A stretch of 64,000 nucleotides of DNA from an uncultured Tidjanibacter sp. (GTDB lineage Bacteria > Bacteroidota > Bacteroidia > Bacteroidales > Rikenellaceae), in contig CANTVF010000004.1 of the NCBI GenBank assembly GCA_947852905.1, positions 1-64,000 on the forward strand. The letters are read 5' to 3'. The position numbers were made by a program, and so were the translations under genes. The notes under the pieces were generated by a model. It made no database searches. It had not been told where the DNA came from and saw only the letters and a list, made by a program, of their open reading frames with translations. Positions 54,409 to 63,852 of the stretch are shown one piece after another (the stretch's first letter is position 1; each line of letters opens with the position of its first letter).

Positions 54409-57129
54409 ATGTCTAAAATCAAAAGAGTCTACACGTTCGGCAACAAGAAGGCCGAAGGCAACGGCAAAATGAGGGAACTGCTCGGCGGCAAAGGTGCCAA
54501 TCTTGCGGAAATGAACCTTATAGGCATTCCCGTACCTCCCGGTTTCACCATAACCACCGAAGTCTGCACGGAATTTTATGAAAAAGGCCGCGAAGCGGTC
54601 GTAGAGATGATCCGTCCGGAAGTCGAGAAAGCCATACGCGACATAGAAAAACAGACAGGCATGGTATTCGGCAGCGACACTCTGCCCCTGCTGGTATCGG
54701 TACGCTCCGGTGCCCGTGCCTCCATGCCCGGCATGATGGATACAATACTCAACCTCGGACTTAACGACACGGCCGTGGAAGCCGTAGCGCGACGCACCGG
54801 CAACGCCCGTTTCGCATGGGACTCCTACCGCCGTTTCGTACAGATGTACGGCGACGTGGTACTCGGCATGAAACCCGAAAGCAAAGAGGATGTCGATCCG
54901 TTCGAGGAGATTATAGACGAAATAAAGGAAGCCAGAGGCGTCAAGAACGATACGGAGCTCACTACCGACGACCTGCGCGAACTGGTGACCAAATTCAAAG
55001 CCGCTGTCAAGAAACAGACCGGTTCGGATTTTCCGACCGATCCGTGGGAACAGCTTTGGGGAGCGGTAATGGCCGTATTCCAGAGCTGGATGAACGACAG
55101 GGCCATACTGTACCGCAAGCTCAACAACATACCGGCCGAATGGGGTACGGCGGTCAACGTACAGGCCATGGTCTTCGGTAACATGGGCGACAAATCCGCT
55201 ACCGGCGTCGCATTCTCCCGCGATGCCGCAACCGGCGAAAACATATTCAACGGCGAATACCTCGTCAACGCACAGGGCGAGGACGTGGTTGCCGGTATCC
55301 GTACTCCGCAGCAGATCACCACGGAAGGTTCACGCCGCTGGGCAAAAGCTCAGGGGGTCAGCGAAGAGGAGCGCCGCGCCAAATATCCCTCGCTCGAAGA
55401 GGTCATGCCCGAAGCATACAAGGAACTGTTCGACATACAGCATCATCTGGAGCAATACTTCACGGACATGCAGGATATGGAGTTCACCATACAGGACGGC
55501 AAGCTGTGGATGTTGCAGACGCGTAACGGCAAACGTACCGGAGCCGCCATGCTCAAGATAGCCATGGATATGCTTCGCGAAGGTCTGATCGACGAGAAGA
55601 CGGCCGTAAAACGCTGCGAACCGGCCAAACTCGACGAGTTGCTCCACCCGGTATTCGATGCTACGGCCATGCGCCATGCGAAAGTGCTGACCAAAGGTCT
55701 GCCCGCATCGCCCGGCGCCGCCACGGGTGCTGTGGTATTCTTCGCCGAAGACGCCGCCAAATGGAACCACGATGACAAGAAGGTAATCCTCGTCCGCATA
55801 GAGACGTCTCCGGAAGACCTCAGCGGCATGTACGCAGCCGAGGGTATCCTCACCGCACGCGGAGGCATGACTTCGCATGCCGCCGTCGTTGCACGAGGCA
55901 TGGGAAAATGCTGCGTATCCGGAGCAGGTGAACTTCAGATAGATTACAAAGCACGCACCATACGTGTCGGCGATCAGGTCATAAAGGAAGGCGACTGGAT
56001 CTCCATAAACGGCTCGACGGGCGAAGTGTATGTAGGACAGGTGGCTACCAAAGCCGCCGAACTGAGCGACGATTTCGAACATCTGCTGCAACTGGCCAAG
56101 AAATATTCTGTAATGAGAGTAAGAGCCAACGCCGACACGCCGTCGGATGCAAAAACGGCATTCTCGTTCGGCGCCGAAGGTATAGGGCTCTGCCGCACGG
56201 AACACATGTTCTTCGACAACGACCGCATCAAGGCCATGCGCGAAATGATCCTCGCACACGATGAGGACGGACGCCGCGTGGCGCTCGCCAAACTTCTGCC
56301 TATGCAGCGCGGCGACTTCGAAGCCCTGTTCGAGGTAATGAACGGCTATCCCGTAACCGTCCGCCTGCTCGATCCGCCGTTGCACGAATTCGTACCGCAC
56401 GACGAAAAGGGACAGCGCGAAATGGCCGAGGAGATGCACGTCAGCTTCGAAGAGATCAAGGCACGCGTCGATGCTCTCCACGAAGTCAACCCGATGCTCG
56501 GGCACCGCGGTTGCCGTCTTGGAAACACCTATCCGGAAATCACCGAAATGCAGGCACGCGCCATACTCGAAGCGGCCATGAACGTAGAAAAACGCGGCAT
56601 CCCCGTGAAGGTGGAGATAATGGTACCGCTCGTAGGCAACCATAAGGAACTCAGATACCAGCGAGGCATCATAGACGACGTAGCGCAACAGGTATTCCTC
56701 GAACGCAACGACAAGATAGAATATATGGTGGGTACCATGATCGAAATACCCCGCGCAGCCGTCACCGCAAATCTGATAGCGCAGGCTGCCGACTTCTTCT
56801 CGTTCGGCACCAACGACCTTACGCAGATGACGCTAGGATTCTCGCGCGACGACATAGGCAAGTTCCTGCCCGTATATCTGGAAAAGGGAATACTCAAAGC
56901 CGATCCTTTCCAGACTCTCGACCAGAACGGCGTCGGCCAGCTCGTCAAGGAGGGGGTATTCAAGGGACGCAATGAAAAACCGCAACTCAAATGCGGTATC
57001 TGCGGCGAACACGGCGGCGATCCGGCATCGGTAGAGTTCTGTCATTTCGCGGGTCTCAACTACGTTTCCTGTTCCCCGTTCCGCGTACCTATCGCATGGC
57101 TCGCAGCGGCGCACGCAGCGCTTCAATAA
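54409..57129 (+). CDS. ppdK: Pyruvate, phosphate dikinase
   Basis: Interconverts pyruvate, ATP and phosphate with PEP, AMP and pyrophosphate; important in PEP metabolism of anaerobes. The ATG at 54409 gives MSKIKRVYTFGNKKAEGN and 906 residues; the frame is open 13 codons further but that part lacks conserved residues. Order: ATP-grasp domain (LLGGKGANLAEM near residue 27), central swivelling domain with the phosphorylated histidine in GGMTSHAAVVARGMGKCCVSGAG near residue 487, and the C-terminal PEP-utilising domain (GAEGIGLCRTEHMFF near 586, ending FGTNDLTQMTLGFSRDD and GICGEHGGDP). A decayed inverted copy of an internal piece lies at 57665-57937. Confidence 0.98.
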   Translation: MSKIKRVYTFGNKKAEGNGKMRELLGGKGANLAEMNLIGIPVPPGFTITTEVCTEFYEKGREAVVEMIRPEVEKAIRDIEKQTGMVFGSDTLPLLVSVRSGARASMPGMMDTILNLGLNDTAVEAVARRTGNARFAWDSYRRFVQMYGDVVLGMKPESKEDVDPFEEIIDEIKEARGVKNDTELTTDDLRELVTKFKAAVKKQTGSDFPTDPWEQLWGAVMAVFQSWMNDRAILYRKLNNIPAEWGTAVNVQAMVFGNMGDKSATGVAFSRDAATGENIFNGEYLVNAQGEDVVAGIRTPQQITTEGSRRWAKAQGVSEEERRAKYPSLEEVMPEAYKELFDIQHHLEQYFTDMQDMEFTIQDGKLWMLQTRNGKRTGAAMLKIAMDMLREGLIDEKTAVKRCEPAKLDELLHPVFDATAMRHAKVLTKGLPASPGAATGAVVFFAEDAAKWNHDDKKVILVRIETSPEDLSGMYAAEGILTARGGMTSHAAVVARGMGKCCVSGAGELQIDYKARTIRVGDQVIKEGDWISINGSTGEVYVGQVATKAAELSDDFEHLLQLAKKYSVMRVRANADTPSDAKTAFSFGAEGIGLCRTEHMFFDNDRIKAMREMILAHDEDGRRVALAKLLPMQRGDFEALFEVMNGYPVTVRLLDPPLHEFVPHDEKGQREMAEEMHVSFEEIKARVDALHEVNPMLGHRGCRLGNTYPEITEMQARAILEAAMNVEKRGIPVKVEIMVPLVGNHKELRYQRGIIDDVAQQVFLERNDKIEYMVGTMIEIPRAAVTANLIAQAADFFSFGTNDLTQMTLGFSRDDIGKFLPVYLEKGILKADPFQTLDQNGVGQLVKEGVFKGRNEKPQLKCGICGEHGGDPASVEFCHFAGLNYVSCSPFRVPIAWLAAAHAALQ

Positions 57130-57153
57130 CGACGTATTTCCTTAATATTTCAC

Positions 57154-57194
57154 AAAATATCCCGCCGACTCGACAGAGTCCGGCGGGATATTTT
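57154..57194 (+). terminator. Terminator of ppdK
   Basis: Long stem AATATCCCGCCG-ACTC with GAGT-C-CGGCGGGATATT, one bulged base, ending in T-rich sequence. The gap 57195-57664 holds no gene I can support. Confidence 0.85.
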
Positions 57195-57664
57195 ATATAA
57201 AAGTAAGCCGGCAACATAAAAATAAGCCGGCGTCGCTGGCCGCCACAAGATGCGATTATTTTCGCCACGTATACTCGACAATTCCGCACATCCGCACAAA
57301 TGGCAATACACATTACAAAATCTTACGCCAGACGTTACGACGCGATCCGATAACTAACCGATAAAAAAGAAGGGGGCAAAACTCTTTTTTGTTCGATGCA
57401 CGACACTCGCTGACCGAAAAAAGGAAAACAGGCCAAACCATAAAAGCGCCCAAAATTCAACTTATCAGAATCTGTAACATACGGCTTTTAAGTTACCTGT
57501 AATCATCGGACTAAAATATTAATATTGTGGAAACTCGGCGACATACGACACTCCGTTGCCCGCATGTTCCTACAACCGCACTCTCCGAACGACGCTATCA
57601 GAACGGCATGCGGGAAATCTTCGATATGCACCGTTCCTACCGTCGGTCATAAGCATAAGTCAAT

Positions 57665-57937
57665 CATGCCGCCGAGGTCTTCCGGGGACGTCTCTATGCG
57701 GACGAGGATTATCTTCTTGTCATCATGATTCCATTGGGCGGCATCTTCGGCGAAGAATATCACAGCGCCGGGACGGCGCCGGGCGATGCGGGCAGACCTA
57801 TGGTCAGCACTTTAGCATGCCACATGGCCGTAGCATCGAATACCGGGCGAAACAACTCGTCGAGTTTGAACGGCTCGCAGCGTTTTACGGCCGTCTTCTC
57901 GTCGATCAGACCTCTGCAAAGCATATCGCTATCTTGA
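57665..57937 (-). pseudogene. Inverted, decayed fragment of ppdK
   Basis: On the minus strand this reads as a close copy of ppdK 55554-55830, at an estimated 85-90 percent identity: for example GTCTGATCGACGAGAAGACG and GGTATTCGATGCTACGGCCA are shared exactly. It has a 4-base deletion near its start (AAGATAGCGATATG versus AAGATAGCCATGGATATG) and a deletion within GCCGTCCCGGCGCTG, so it is not translatable as PPDK. It is opposite in orientation to ppdK and 540 bases beyond its stop. Confidence 0.88.
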
Positions 57938-58315
57938 ATTCTGAGCAGCAGCGAGTTGCTGCATAAGGCGGATACGCTCCATAAGGGACTCTATGTGATC
58001 CTTCTGAAGACCTATTATATCGTCTTTCGCCGCTATCAACTGGCGCGACATATCCAACAGTTCGCTTTCCGACAAAGGTTTGTTTTCCTGCCGTACCATT
58101 TCGCCGCGTCCCAGCATCAACCAGTCGAGGGAAATCTCCGGAAATGTGGCGATAAATTTCGCCAAAGTATCCTCCGTAATACCGGTGGAACTCTCCAGAG
58201 TTCCCCTCGATATACTAGTTCTGGCATAAAATTCCCGCTTACTAATATTTAATGTATCAATAAAATATAGTATTCTTTCCTTTATTGGCGAAATATTTCG
58301 CTGTTTCTCTTGCAT
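57929..58315 (-). CDS. HTH regulator with C-terminal coiled coil
   Basis: From the ATG at 58315 the product has 128 residues. The N-terminal XRE-like domain is KERILYFIDTLNISKREFYARTSISRGTLESSTGITEDTLAKFIATFPEISLDWLMLG, a pattern shared by small phage-repressor-like Bacteroidales regulators, ending in the DWLxxGRGEM motif; the last 45 residues (LSESELLDMSRQLIAAKDDIIGLQKDHIESLMERI) are a predicted coiled coil for dimerisation. Its stop codon and last two codons lie inside the ppdK-derived fragment. The start region carries the palindrome GCGAAATATTTCGC (58288-58301) and a second half-site, possibly its own operator. Target unknown; the large lipoprotein gene is divergent. Confidence 0.82.
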   Translation of the reverse strand: MQEKQRNISPIKERILYFIDTLNISKREFYARTSISRGTLESSTGITEDTLAKFIATFPEISLDWLMLGRGEMVRQENKPLSESELLDMSRQLIAAKDDIIGLQKDHIESLMERIRLMQQLAAAQNSR

Positions 58316-58332
58316 TGTGGCGAAATGTTTTG
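58288..58332. promoter_or_regulatory. Palindromic candidate operator at the HTH gene start
   Basis: A 14-base perfect palindrome GCGAAATATTTCGC (58288-58301) overlaps codons 5-9, and the half-site GGCGAAAT recurs at 58319-58326, just upstream of the ATG. The spacing of the two GGCGAAAT elements is 32 bases, about three helical turns. Confidence 0.4.
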
Positions 58333-58529
58333 TAATATTGCAGTGTTTTAGACTCCGTAAATACTGCCGACGCCCAAAGCCGACACCCAAAGGACTCTAA
58401 CAACGTGCCCGTATAAACAAGTAAAGATAATGATTTTGGTTTATTAATAAAAAACGTATGACACGACACTGACATATATATAAAACGGAATATATCAATT
58501 TTTCTAACTCAATTTAATTCACAAATTCT

Positions 58530-61505
58530 ATGAAACACAATTTATTTAAGTCGATCGTGGCGCTCGTAATCATAGGAGCGACGCTTACGACGGTCGGATG
58601 TAAGAACTACGACGACCAGATCGGAAACCTATCGACTGAGTTGGAACAGACCAACGCAGCGCTGAAAGAGCAGATTACCACGCTCGAAACAGCCCTCAAA
58701 ACAGCTCAGTCGGATATAACAGCGGCACAAACGGCTGCGACGGAGGCCAAGGAAGCGGGTGACAAGGCAGCCGAAGCAGCTGCACAGGCTACGGCCGCAG
58801 TCGCCAATGCCAAAGCCGAAGCGATCAAGGAAGCTATCGCCGAATGCGAAAAGCTCGTCGGTGACAAAGCCGACCAGAGCGATTTGGATGCCCTCGCTTC
58901 CAAAATAGAAGGTATCGAGAAAGGCCTCGCCGAAGACCTCAAAGATTATGCGACCGTAGACGAACTCACCAAACTGTCGCAGGCTCTCGATGTACAGAAG
59001 AAAGCTCTGGAAGACTACAAGAAAACCGCTCCGACAAGCGAAGATCTCTCCGACCTCGAACAACGCCTCGGCGATCTCATATCCGACGTGGAGAACGACA
59101 TTCTCACCGCAGAAGAACTCGAAGCGAAAGTAAAAGAGATCAACAAGGAGATACTCGGCATCAACCCCAACTTGTCGTCGCTGGCACAAGTACTCATGTC
59201 GCGTCTTACGAGCGTGACCCTCGTACCGGACCTCTACATCGACGGCATTCCGTCAATAGAGTTCCGCTCCATAGCGTACAAAGCCATGACCATCAAAGAC
59301 GGCGATGACGAAGTAACCGAAACGACTGCGAAGACGGAAACCATCATCTCGAACGAGAACACAACGGCTCGCTATCGCCTCAACCCGACCGGAGTGCAGG
59401 CCGATGACATAACCATGCCCGCCTTCGTATCCAACGAGGCCGTAACCCGCGCCGAAGGACAGGCACCTGTCAAAGTCGTAGACTACAGCATCGACAAGGG
59501 TATTCTCAGCGTTAAAGCCGCAAAGACAATCACCGAATCCCTCGTACTCTCCGGTGGCAAAATATACACCGTAGCCCTTCAGGTACCCATTGCGAAAGAG
59601 TTGCTTGTGACAGGCGAAGAGGAAGCATTCGTATACTCGGAATATGTCCGCCTGAATGAAGCCACCATAACTCCCAGCGTAGCCGAACTCGTATATGACA
59701 CCGAAACGAAAGAATACACATACGAATGCGAAACCGGCAATCATAACCACTTCATGAGTGCTGCGGAAATCTACGCAACCGCTTTCGGCAGCAATGTGAC
59801 CAAACAGATCGCATTCGACGACCAGTTCGACCTCAGCCAGCTCGTTACGGCGTGCTACGAAGAGAACGGCAAAGCCATAGAGATGACTGCCGAAGAACTC
59901 GAATCCTACGGACTCGAATTCCGTTTCGAGATTCCCACCACTCCCTATGCGATAGGCCCCAACGATACCGACCAGCAACAGTTCGCCAAGATCACCGGCA
60001 CGACCATCACCTCCATGATCCCCGGCGGCTCCACCCAGAACCGTGCGGCCATAGACAAGGAGCCTATAGTCCGTGCAATCCTTTTCGACACCGAAAATGA
60101 GAAAGTCGTGGACGCACGCTACTTCAAGATCAAATGGGTAGACGTAGTCGTCAATCCCGACGACATAGACCTCGGCACCCTCGCAACATTCGAAAACGAC
60201 CTCACCTGTCAGGATATAGTCAACAACTTCGAATGGGCCGATATGATAGAGAAGGTTTACGGCGCACTCAACATGTCCAAGGAACAGTTCGAAAAGATAT
60301 ACACCACCTTCGAAACGACAGGCGACGGCGTTGTGGCACAGATTCCTTCCAGCGATGAGGAAGACGCCGTAGCACTCGAATGGACTCTCGACAAAGCCGC
60401 AATCGGAACGATAGTACCCGCAATGTCGAAAGAATACACGACTACTATAACGTTCTCCGATCCTACTAACAACGCAGGCAAGGTGATCTTCAAATTCGAA
60501 GCCACCGTTTCGATAGACAAGTTACCGACCGTATACGGTTTCTACGAACAGTACTGGGCTACCGGCAACCATACTTTGGCAAACGTGGCGCCCGTAATCT
60601 ACAGCCCCGACATGACCGACGGCACCGTTTGCGAATACCAGTTCGACCTCATGTCGCTCTTTACCCGTAACGCGGAGACCAAAGCGCTCTTCAACGACAT
60701 GCTCGCATGCGGCAAATGGGATATACAGTTCGCCGAAGAACAGGCTACGGCACCTTACCACATACTGCTCCGCTCGACAGGCTTTGCAAACGACGGTGAA
60801 GAGAGCGGTTATGCTCTGTTGGACGCAAACAACCAAGCTGCCGGAACAATAGAAATAACTTCTACGGCAGGTACCAACTGGTATGAAAATTCAGACGTGA
60901 CCACCGCGATACTTTCGCTCGACAAAGAGTACGCCAAAGGTCTGATCAACAAGGAGGCTTCGCTCGTACTGCTGGCTTCGGTAAACGACCGCAACCGTAT
61001 CGCAGCGCTCAACTTCGACGTACACTTCATCGCTCCGCTGAAGATCAACACCACGCTGAAAGACGCCGAATTCCACGCCAACATAATAGGCGGTTCGGAA
61101 GTGGACTGCTCCAAGGCATTCTCGATGACCGACTTCAACGACTACATAGTAGCGGAAACGGTTATAGCTACTCCTACCGACAAGGAAAAATACGCCACCG
61201 AATTGTGGAAATACTACGAAGTGGAAGGCGTTAAATGGGATGTAGCCAAAGCCAAGATCGGTATGAAGAAAGTTGGCGGCAGCATAGCAGTGGACGATAC
61301 TCTTACCGCAGATCAGTCCATGAATCTGACCGACGCATATGCCGGAGCATCCGTAACACTCAAAGACGGCACCGACGACGTACTCGTATTCAACAACAAC
61401 GGAAGTATGGTAGTAGAGCAAGATTGCAACATCTTCGTACCGGCTACCGTAACCTACGGTTGGGGCGAAGTCACCGAGTGGGTTGCAATCCGACTGAAAA
61501 AGTAA
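58530..61505 (+). CDS. Large coiled-coil surface lipoprotein
   Basis: The 991-residue product has an SpII signal (lipobox TVGC, cysteine 24, followed by KNYDDQIGNL), then about 160 residues of Ala/Glu/Lys-rich coiled coil (QTNAALKEQITTLETALKTA, then AAEAAAQATAAVANAKAEAI), and then about 780 residues of beta-rich, acidic, Thr-rich sequence without a recognised enzyme motif. The start KNYDDxI plus heptads is typical of a group of large Bacteroidales lipoproteins, some annotated with a PL29-type N-terminal domain; that label is from memory. A long lipid-anchored stalk carrying a globular surface domain is the best reading. It is monocistronic, divergent from the HTH gene and closed by a strong terminator. 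Confidence 0.8.
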   Translation: MKHNLFKSIVALVIIGATLTTVGCKNYDDQIGNLSTELEQTNAALKEQITTLETALKTAQSDITAAQTAATEAKEAGDKAAEAAAQATAAVANAKAEAIKEAIAECEKLVGDKADQSDLDALASKIEGIEKGLAEDLKDYATVDELTKLSQALDVQKKALEDYKKTAPTSEDLSDLEQRLGDLISDVENDILTAEELEAKVKEINKEILGINPNLSSLAQVLMSRLTSVTLVPDLYIDGIPSIEFRSIAYKAMTIKDGDDEVTETTAKTETIISNENTTARYRLNPTGVQADDITMPAFVSNEAVTRAEGQAPVKVVDYSIDKGILSVKAAKTITESLVLSGGKIYTVALQVPIAKELLVTGEEEAFVYSEYVRLNEATITPSVAELVYDTETKEYTYECETGNHNHFMSAAEIYATAFGSNVTKQIAFDDQFDLSQLVTACYEENGKAIEMTAEELESYGLEFRFEIPTTPYAIGPNDTDQQQFAKITGTTITSMIPGGSTQNRAAIDKEPIVRAILFDTENEKVVDARYFKIKWVDVVVNPDDIDLGTLATFENDLTCQDIVNNFEWADMIEKVYGALNMSKEQFEKIYTTFETTGDGVVAQIPSSDEEDAVALEWTLDKAAIGTIVPAMSKEYTTTITFSDPTNNAGKVIFKFEATVSIDKLPTVYGFYEQYWATGNHTLANVAPVIYSPDMTDGTVCEYQFDLMSLFTRNAETKALFNDMLACGKWDIQFAEEQATAPYHILLRSTGFANDGEESGYALLDANNQAAGTIEITSTAGTNWYENSDVTTAILSLDKEYAKGLINKEASLVLLASVNDRNRIAALNFDVHFIAPLKINTTLKDAEFHANIIGGSEVDCSKAFSMTDFNDYIVAETVIATPTDKEKYATELWKYYEVEGVKWDVAKAKIGMKKVGGSIAVDDTLTADQSMNLTDAYAGASVTLKDGTDDVLVFNNNGSMVVEQDCNIFVPATVTYGWGEVTEWVAIRLKK

Positions 61506-61594
61506 GCACCATCCGACAGTTTACAAATAACTAGTGTTTCAATCCTTTTCTGGAGCCTCCGGGTCCCGTAACAAACCGGAGGTTCCGCTTACCG

Positions 61595-61632
61595 GGAGGA
61601 GCGTACTGCGAAAGTACGCTCCTCCTGTTTTT
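61595..61632 (+). terminator. Terminator of the large lipoprotein gene
   Basis: 13-bp perfect stem (61595-61607 with 61613-61625) and a T run. A further hairpin CCTCCGG/CCGGAGG lies just before it at 61556-61582. The following 61633-62272 holds no gene I can support. Confidence 0.9.
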
Positions 61633-62272
61633 CACACCGATACCCGCCACTCCGCTCACGAACGTTTCCGGATACCGACGACATTACATGATACCGTCGG
61701 CACGCCGATAATCCGAAACGTGGAGGCACCGCCATGACAACATGCCTCTGAAATTCCCTGCCGCAACAGAAAACGGCGGCACACATTCTTCACAATCATA
61801 CCCTGCAATACGCACGAAAGTCAAACACAGCATAAATGCACTCCAAACGCCACACATCCATATTCACCGGAACAAGCAATGCCGTGACCACAAGTCGGGA
61901 ACAAAATAACCTACGGTATTAACATGCAGCAGGCCACACACATTATGCATTCCGAGCTACCACCGCAACCGAGCGGACGGTATCGGCTCCGGATGCAGCA
62001 CGACACAACCCAGCACACGAATCACCATGCAGAGACAAACCAACCGGCAATCCCGGCCTCAACGCCCCTCCAAACGTCTCCGGAAACACAACACAATGTG
62101 TCCGGTACTTCTGCACTACAATTAAAACCTGTCCTGCATATATAACACTACATACGTCCGACACCGTTCATAGCGGCACTGTCATGTAACAAAAAAATCC
62201 GGCGCGACAACAATCGCACCGGACCTCGATCCCGACGGTACCGCACATGCGTGCCGGCTCCGCACCAAGAGT

Positions 62273-62479
62273 TTATTCCCAGTCCTTGTCTTCGAGGGTA
62301 AAGATCTCGTTCACGCTCTTGCCGAAAATATGAGATACTTTCAGCGCAAGCAACGTTGAGGGAACGTATTTACCCAATTCCATGGCATTGACCGTCTGAC
62401 GGCTTACACCGGCTTTTTCGGCGAGCTGTTGCTGCGTCAGATCGTGGATAGCCCTTTGCACCTTTATATTATTTTTCAT
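62273..62479 (-). CDS. XRE family transcriptional regulator
   Basis: A 68-residue HTH protein consisting of a single Cro/CI domain: VQRAIHDLTQQQLAEKAGVSRQTVNAMELGKYVPSTLLALKVSHIFGKSVNEIFTLED. This short form (YozG-like) is usually encoded with small membrane proteins. It overlaps the upstream membrane-protein gene by 11 bases, so translation is coupled. It is the best candidate to bind the palindrome in the operon promoter at 63611-63630. Confidence 0.92.
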   Translation of the reverse strand: MKNNIKVQRAIHDLTQQQLAEKAGVSRQTVNAMELGKYVPSTLLALKVSHIFGKSVNEIFTLEDKDWE

Positions 62480-62948
62480 TTTTCGCAGACCATTTCAGAC
62501 GCCACAAAGATATACGGAATACCAGTAAATATATAATCAACAGGAAAACCAAATTGAACATCGAGAGGTTATACAACACCAAAGACATCTGCGAGAAAAA
62601 CGCCTGCGCGGACGCCAAATCCCGCGATATTCCCGACGACACAATCAGTCCGTAAACGACGAGCAGGAAAACGTAATCGGCTATGACGGCTATCATCATG
62701 GACGAAAAACGGATATTGACCGTACACTCGTCCTCTCCCTTGACGCGCGAAAAGGCCACCATCAGCATTCCGAGCACCAATGCCGGAAGCCCGAGCGCAT
62801 TGAATTGCGAAGAACTCATTACATACGAAATCCATATACCTCCCGGTTTGCCTCCGGTACACACATCAACGACCAGAAGAGCGTACAACCCTATCAGAAT
62901 CCACCCGGCTACGGCAGTCCGGCGCGGCAATAAAAAAATCTTTTTCAT
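62469..62948 (-). CDS. Membrane protein, paralogue 2 of the XRE operon
   Basis: From ATG 62948 (MKKIFLLPRRTAVAGWILIG) the product has 159 residues with four hydrophobic helices. It is a clear paralogue of the next gene upstream: LMVAFSRVKGEDECTVNIRFSSMMI aligns with LIVAFSRERDEDEYTARLRMSSLIW, and both start MK-(K/R)-x-FLLP. An ATG two codons earlier (62954) is possible. Function unknown; the charged motif between helices 2 and 3 is the conserved feature. Overlaps the XRE gene by 11 bases. Confidence 0.8.
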   Translation of the reverse strand: MKKIFLLPRRTAVAGWILIGLYALLVVDVCTGGKPGGIWISYVMSSSQFNALGLPALVLGMLMVAFSRVKGEDECTVNIRFSSMMIAVIADYVFLLVVYGLIVSSGISRDLASAQAFFSQMSLVLYNLSMFNLVFLLIIYLLVFRISLWRLKWSAKNEK

Positions 62949-62976
62949 ATCCATTACGGTTATCGACGACAAACAT

Positions 62977-63396
62977 CTACTCGGCCTTCCGGACGGCATT
63001 GCGGGCACAGACGACCGCTATATTGAAAATCATGACATAAAGCACGATAGGCATGAAAACATTTACCAGTATCACAAACAGATAATCTATATCGTACACA
63101 CACCATGTCACTATTATAAGAACCGCGTAATTAACCGTCATCGACCATATCAGCGACGACATGCGCAGACGAGCCGTATACTCGTCCTCATCCCTTTCGC
63201 GCGAGAAAGCCACGATCAAAAGTCCGATGACCAACAGTGTCATTACTATTTCGTCGATAAACCCACCGAACGCCTTGTACATATCCGGCCACAAATCTAT
63301 GCTCCACAACAGGCAAAACGCCAATACGGCCGAAGGCGCCGTAACGATCCACCCCCATTTTTTCCATGAGTGCGGCAACAAGAAATCTCTTTTCAT
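62977..63396 (-). CDS. Membrane protein, paralogue 1 of the XRE operon
   Basis: From ATG 63396 (MKRDFLLPHSWKKWGWIVTA) the product has 139 residues with four hydrophobic helices and a conserved charged motif AFSRERDEDEYTARLRMSSL between helices 2 and 3. It is the first gene of a three-gene operon with a paralogue and an XRE regulator. An ATG two codons earlier (63402) is an alternative. No enzyme motif is visible; such XRE/membrane-protein sets occur widely but their role is not settled. Confidence 0.8.
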   Translation of the reverse strand: MKRDFLLPHSWKKWGWIVTAPSAVLAFCLLWSIDLWPDMYKAFGGFIDEIVMTLLVIGLLIVAFSRERDEDEYTARLRMSSLIWSMTVNYAVLIIVTWCVYDIDYLFVILVNVFMPIVLYVMIFNIAVVCARNAVRKAE

Positions 63397-63607
63397 ACAC
63401 AAGATACATTAAACGTTGACACCATGTAACGACGGTACATGCGCAGACTGTTTCCGGATACCCCACGCCGAACATTCCGCCGGACGCATATTCTGCAAAC
63501 ATCGCTCTGCGGAACGTCGTCAACTACCGACATTTATTTCCGACCATGCCGGCAAGGTCGGAAACTCCACTCTCGCAAGCGAACGCCTACAGAAATCCAT
63601 CACGGCT

Positions 63608-63639
63608 CAAAAGTAAAATATATTTTACTTAATTACAAA
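63608..63639 (-). promoter_or_regulatory. Promoter of the membrane protein/XRE operon with operator palindrome
   Basis: On the minus strand TTTG, 20 bases, TACTTTTG (box 63608-63615). The 20-base perfect palindrome AAGTAAAATATATTTTACTT (63611-63630) fills the spacer and overlaps the -7 box, a placement expected for a repressor operator. Start near 63601, leader about 205 bases. The rest of 63403-63850 holds no gene I can support. Confidence 0.75.
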
Positions 63640-63852
63640 TTATTCTTACTTTTAATCAAGCAAACAAGACACACATCACACACATCTCGGCTACACAAAC
63701 CTGATTATCAACACAATAAACGAAACACAAAAAACTACAGTATTTTACACGGCGACACGCCGCAGTACAAGATTCCCAAACGTTCACGCCTCCCCGACCG
63801 AAAAACGAATGACAGACGACCGAGCATGCAATATGCATATCCGCATATAACC

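Noticed and set aside
57556-57966. 136-residue plus-strand frame
   Set aside because: It is the complement of the ppdK fragment and carries none of its own signal.
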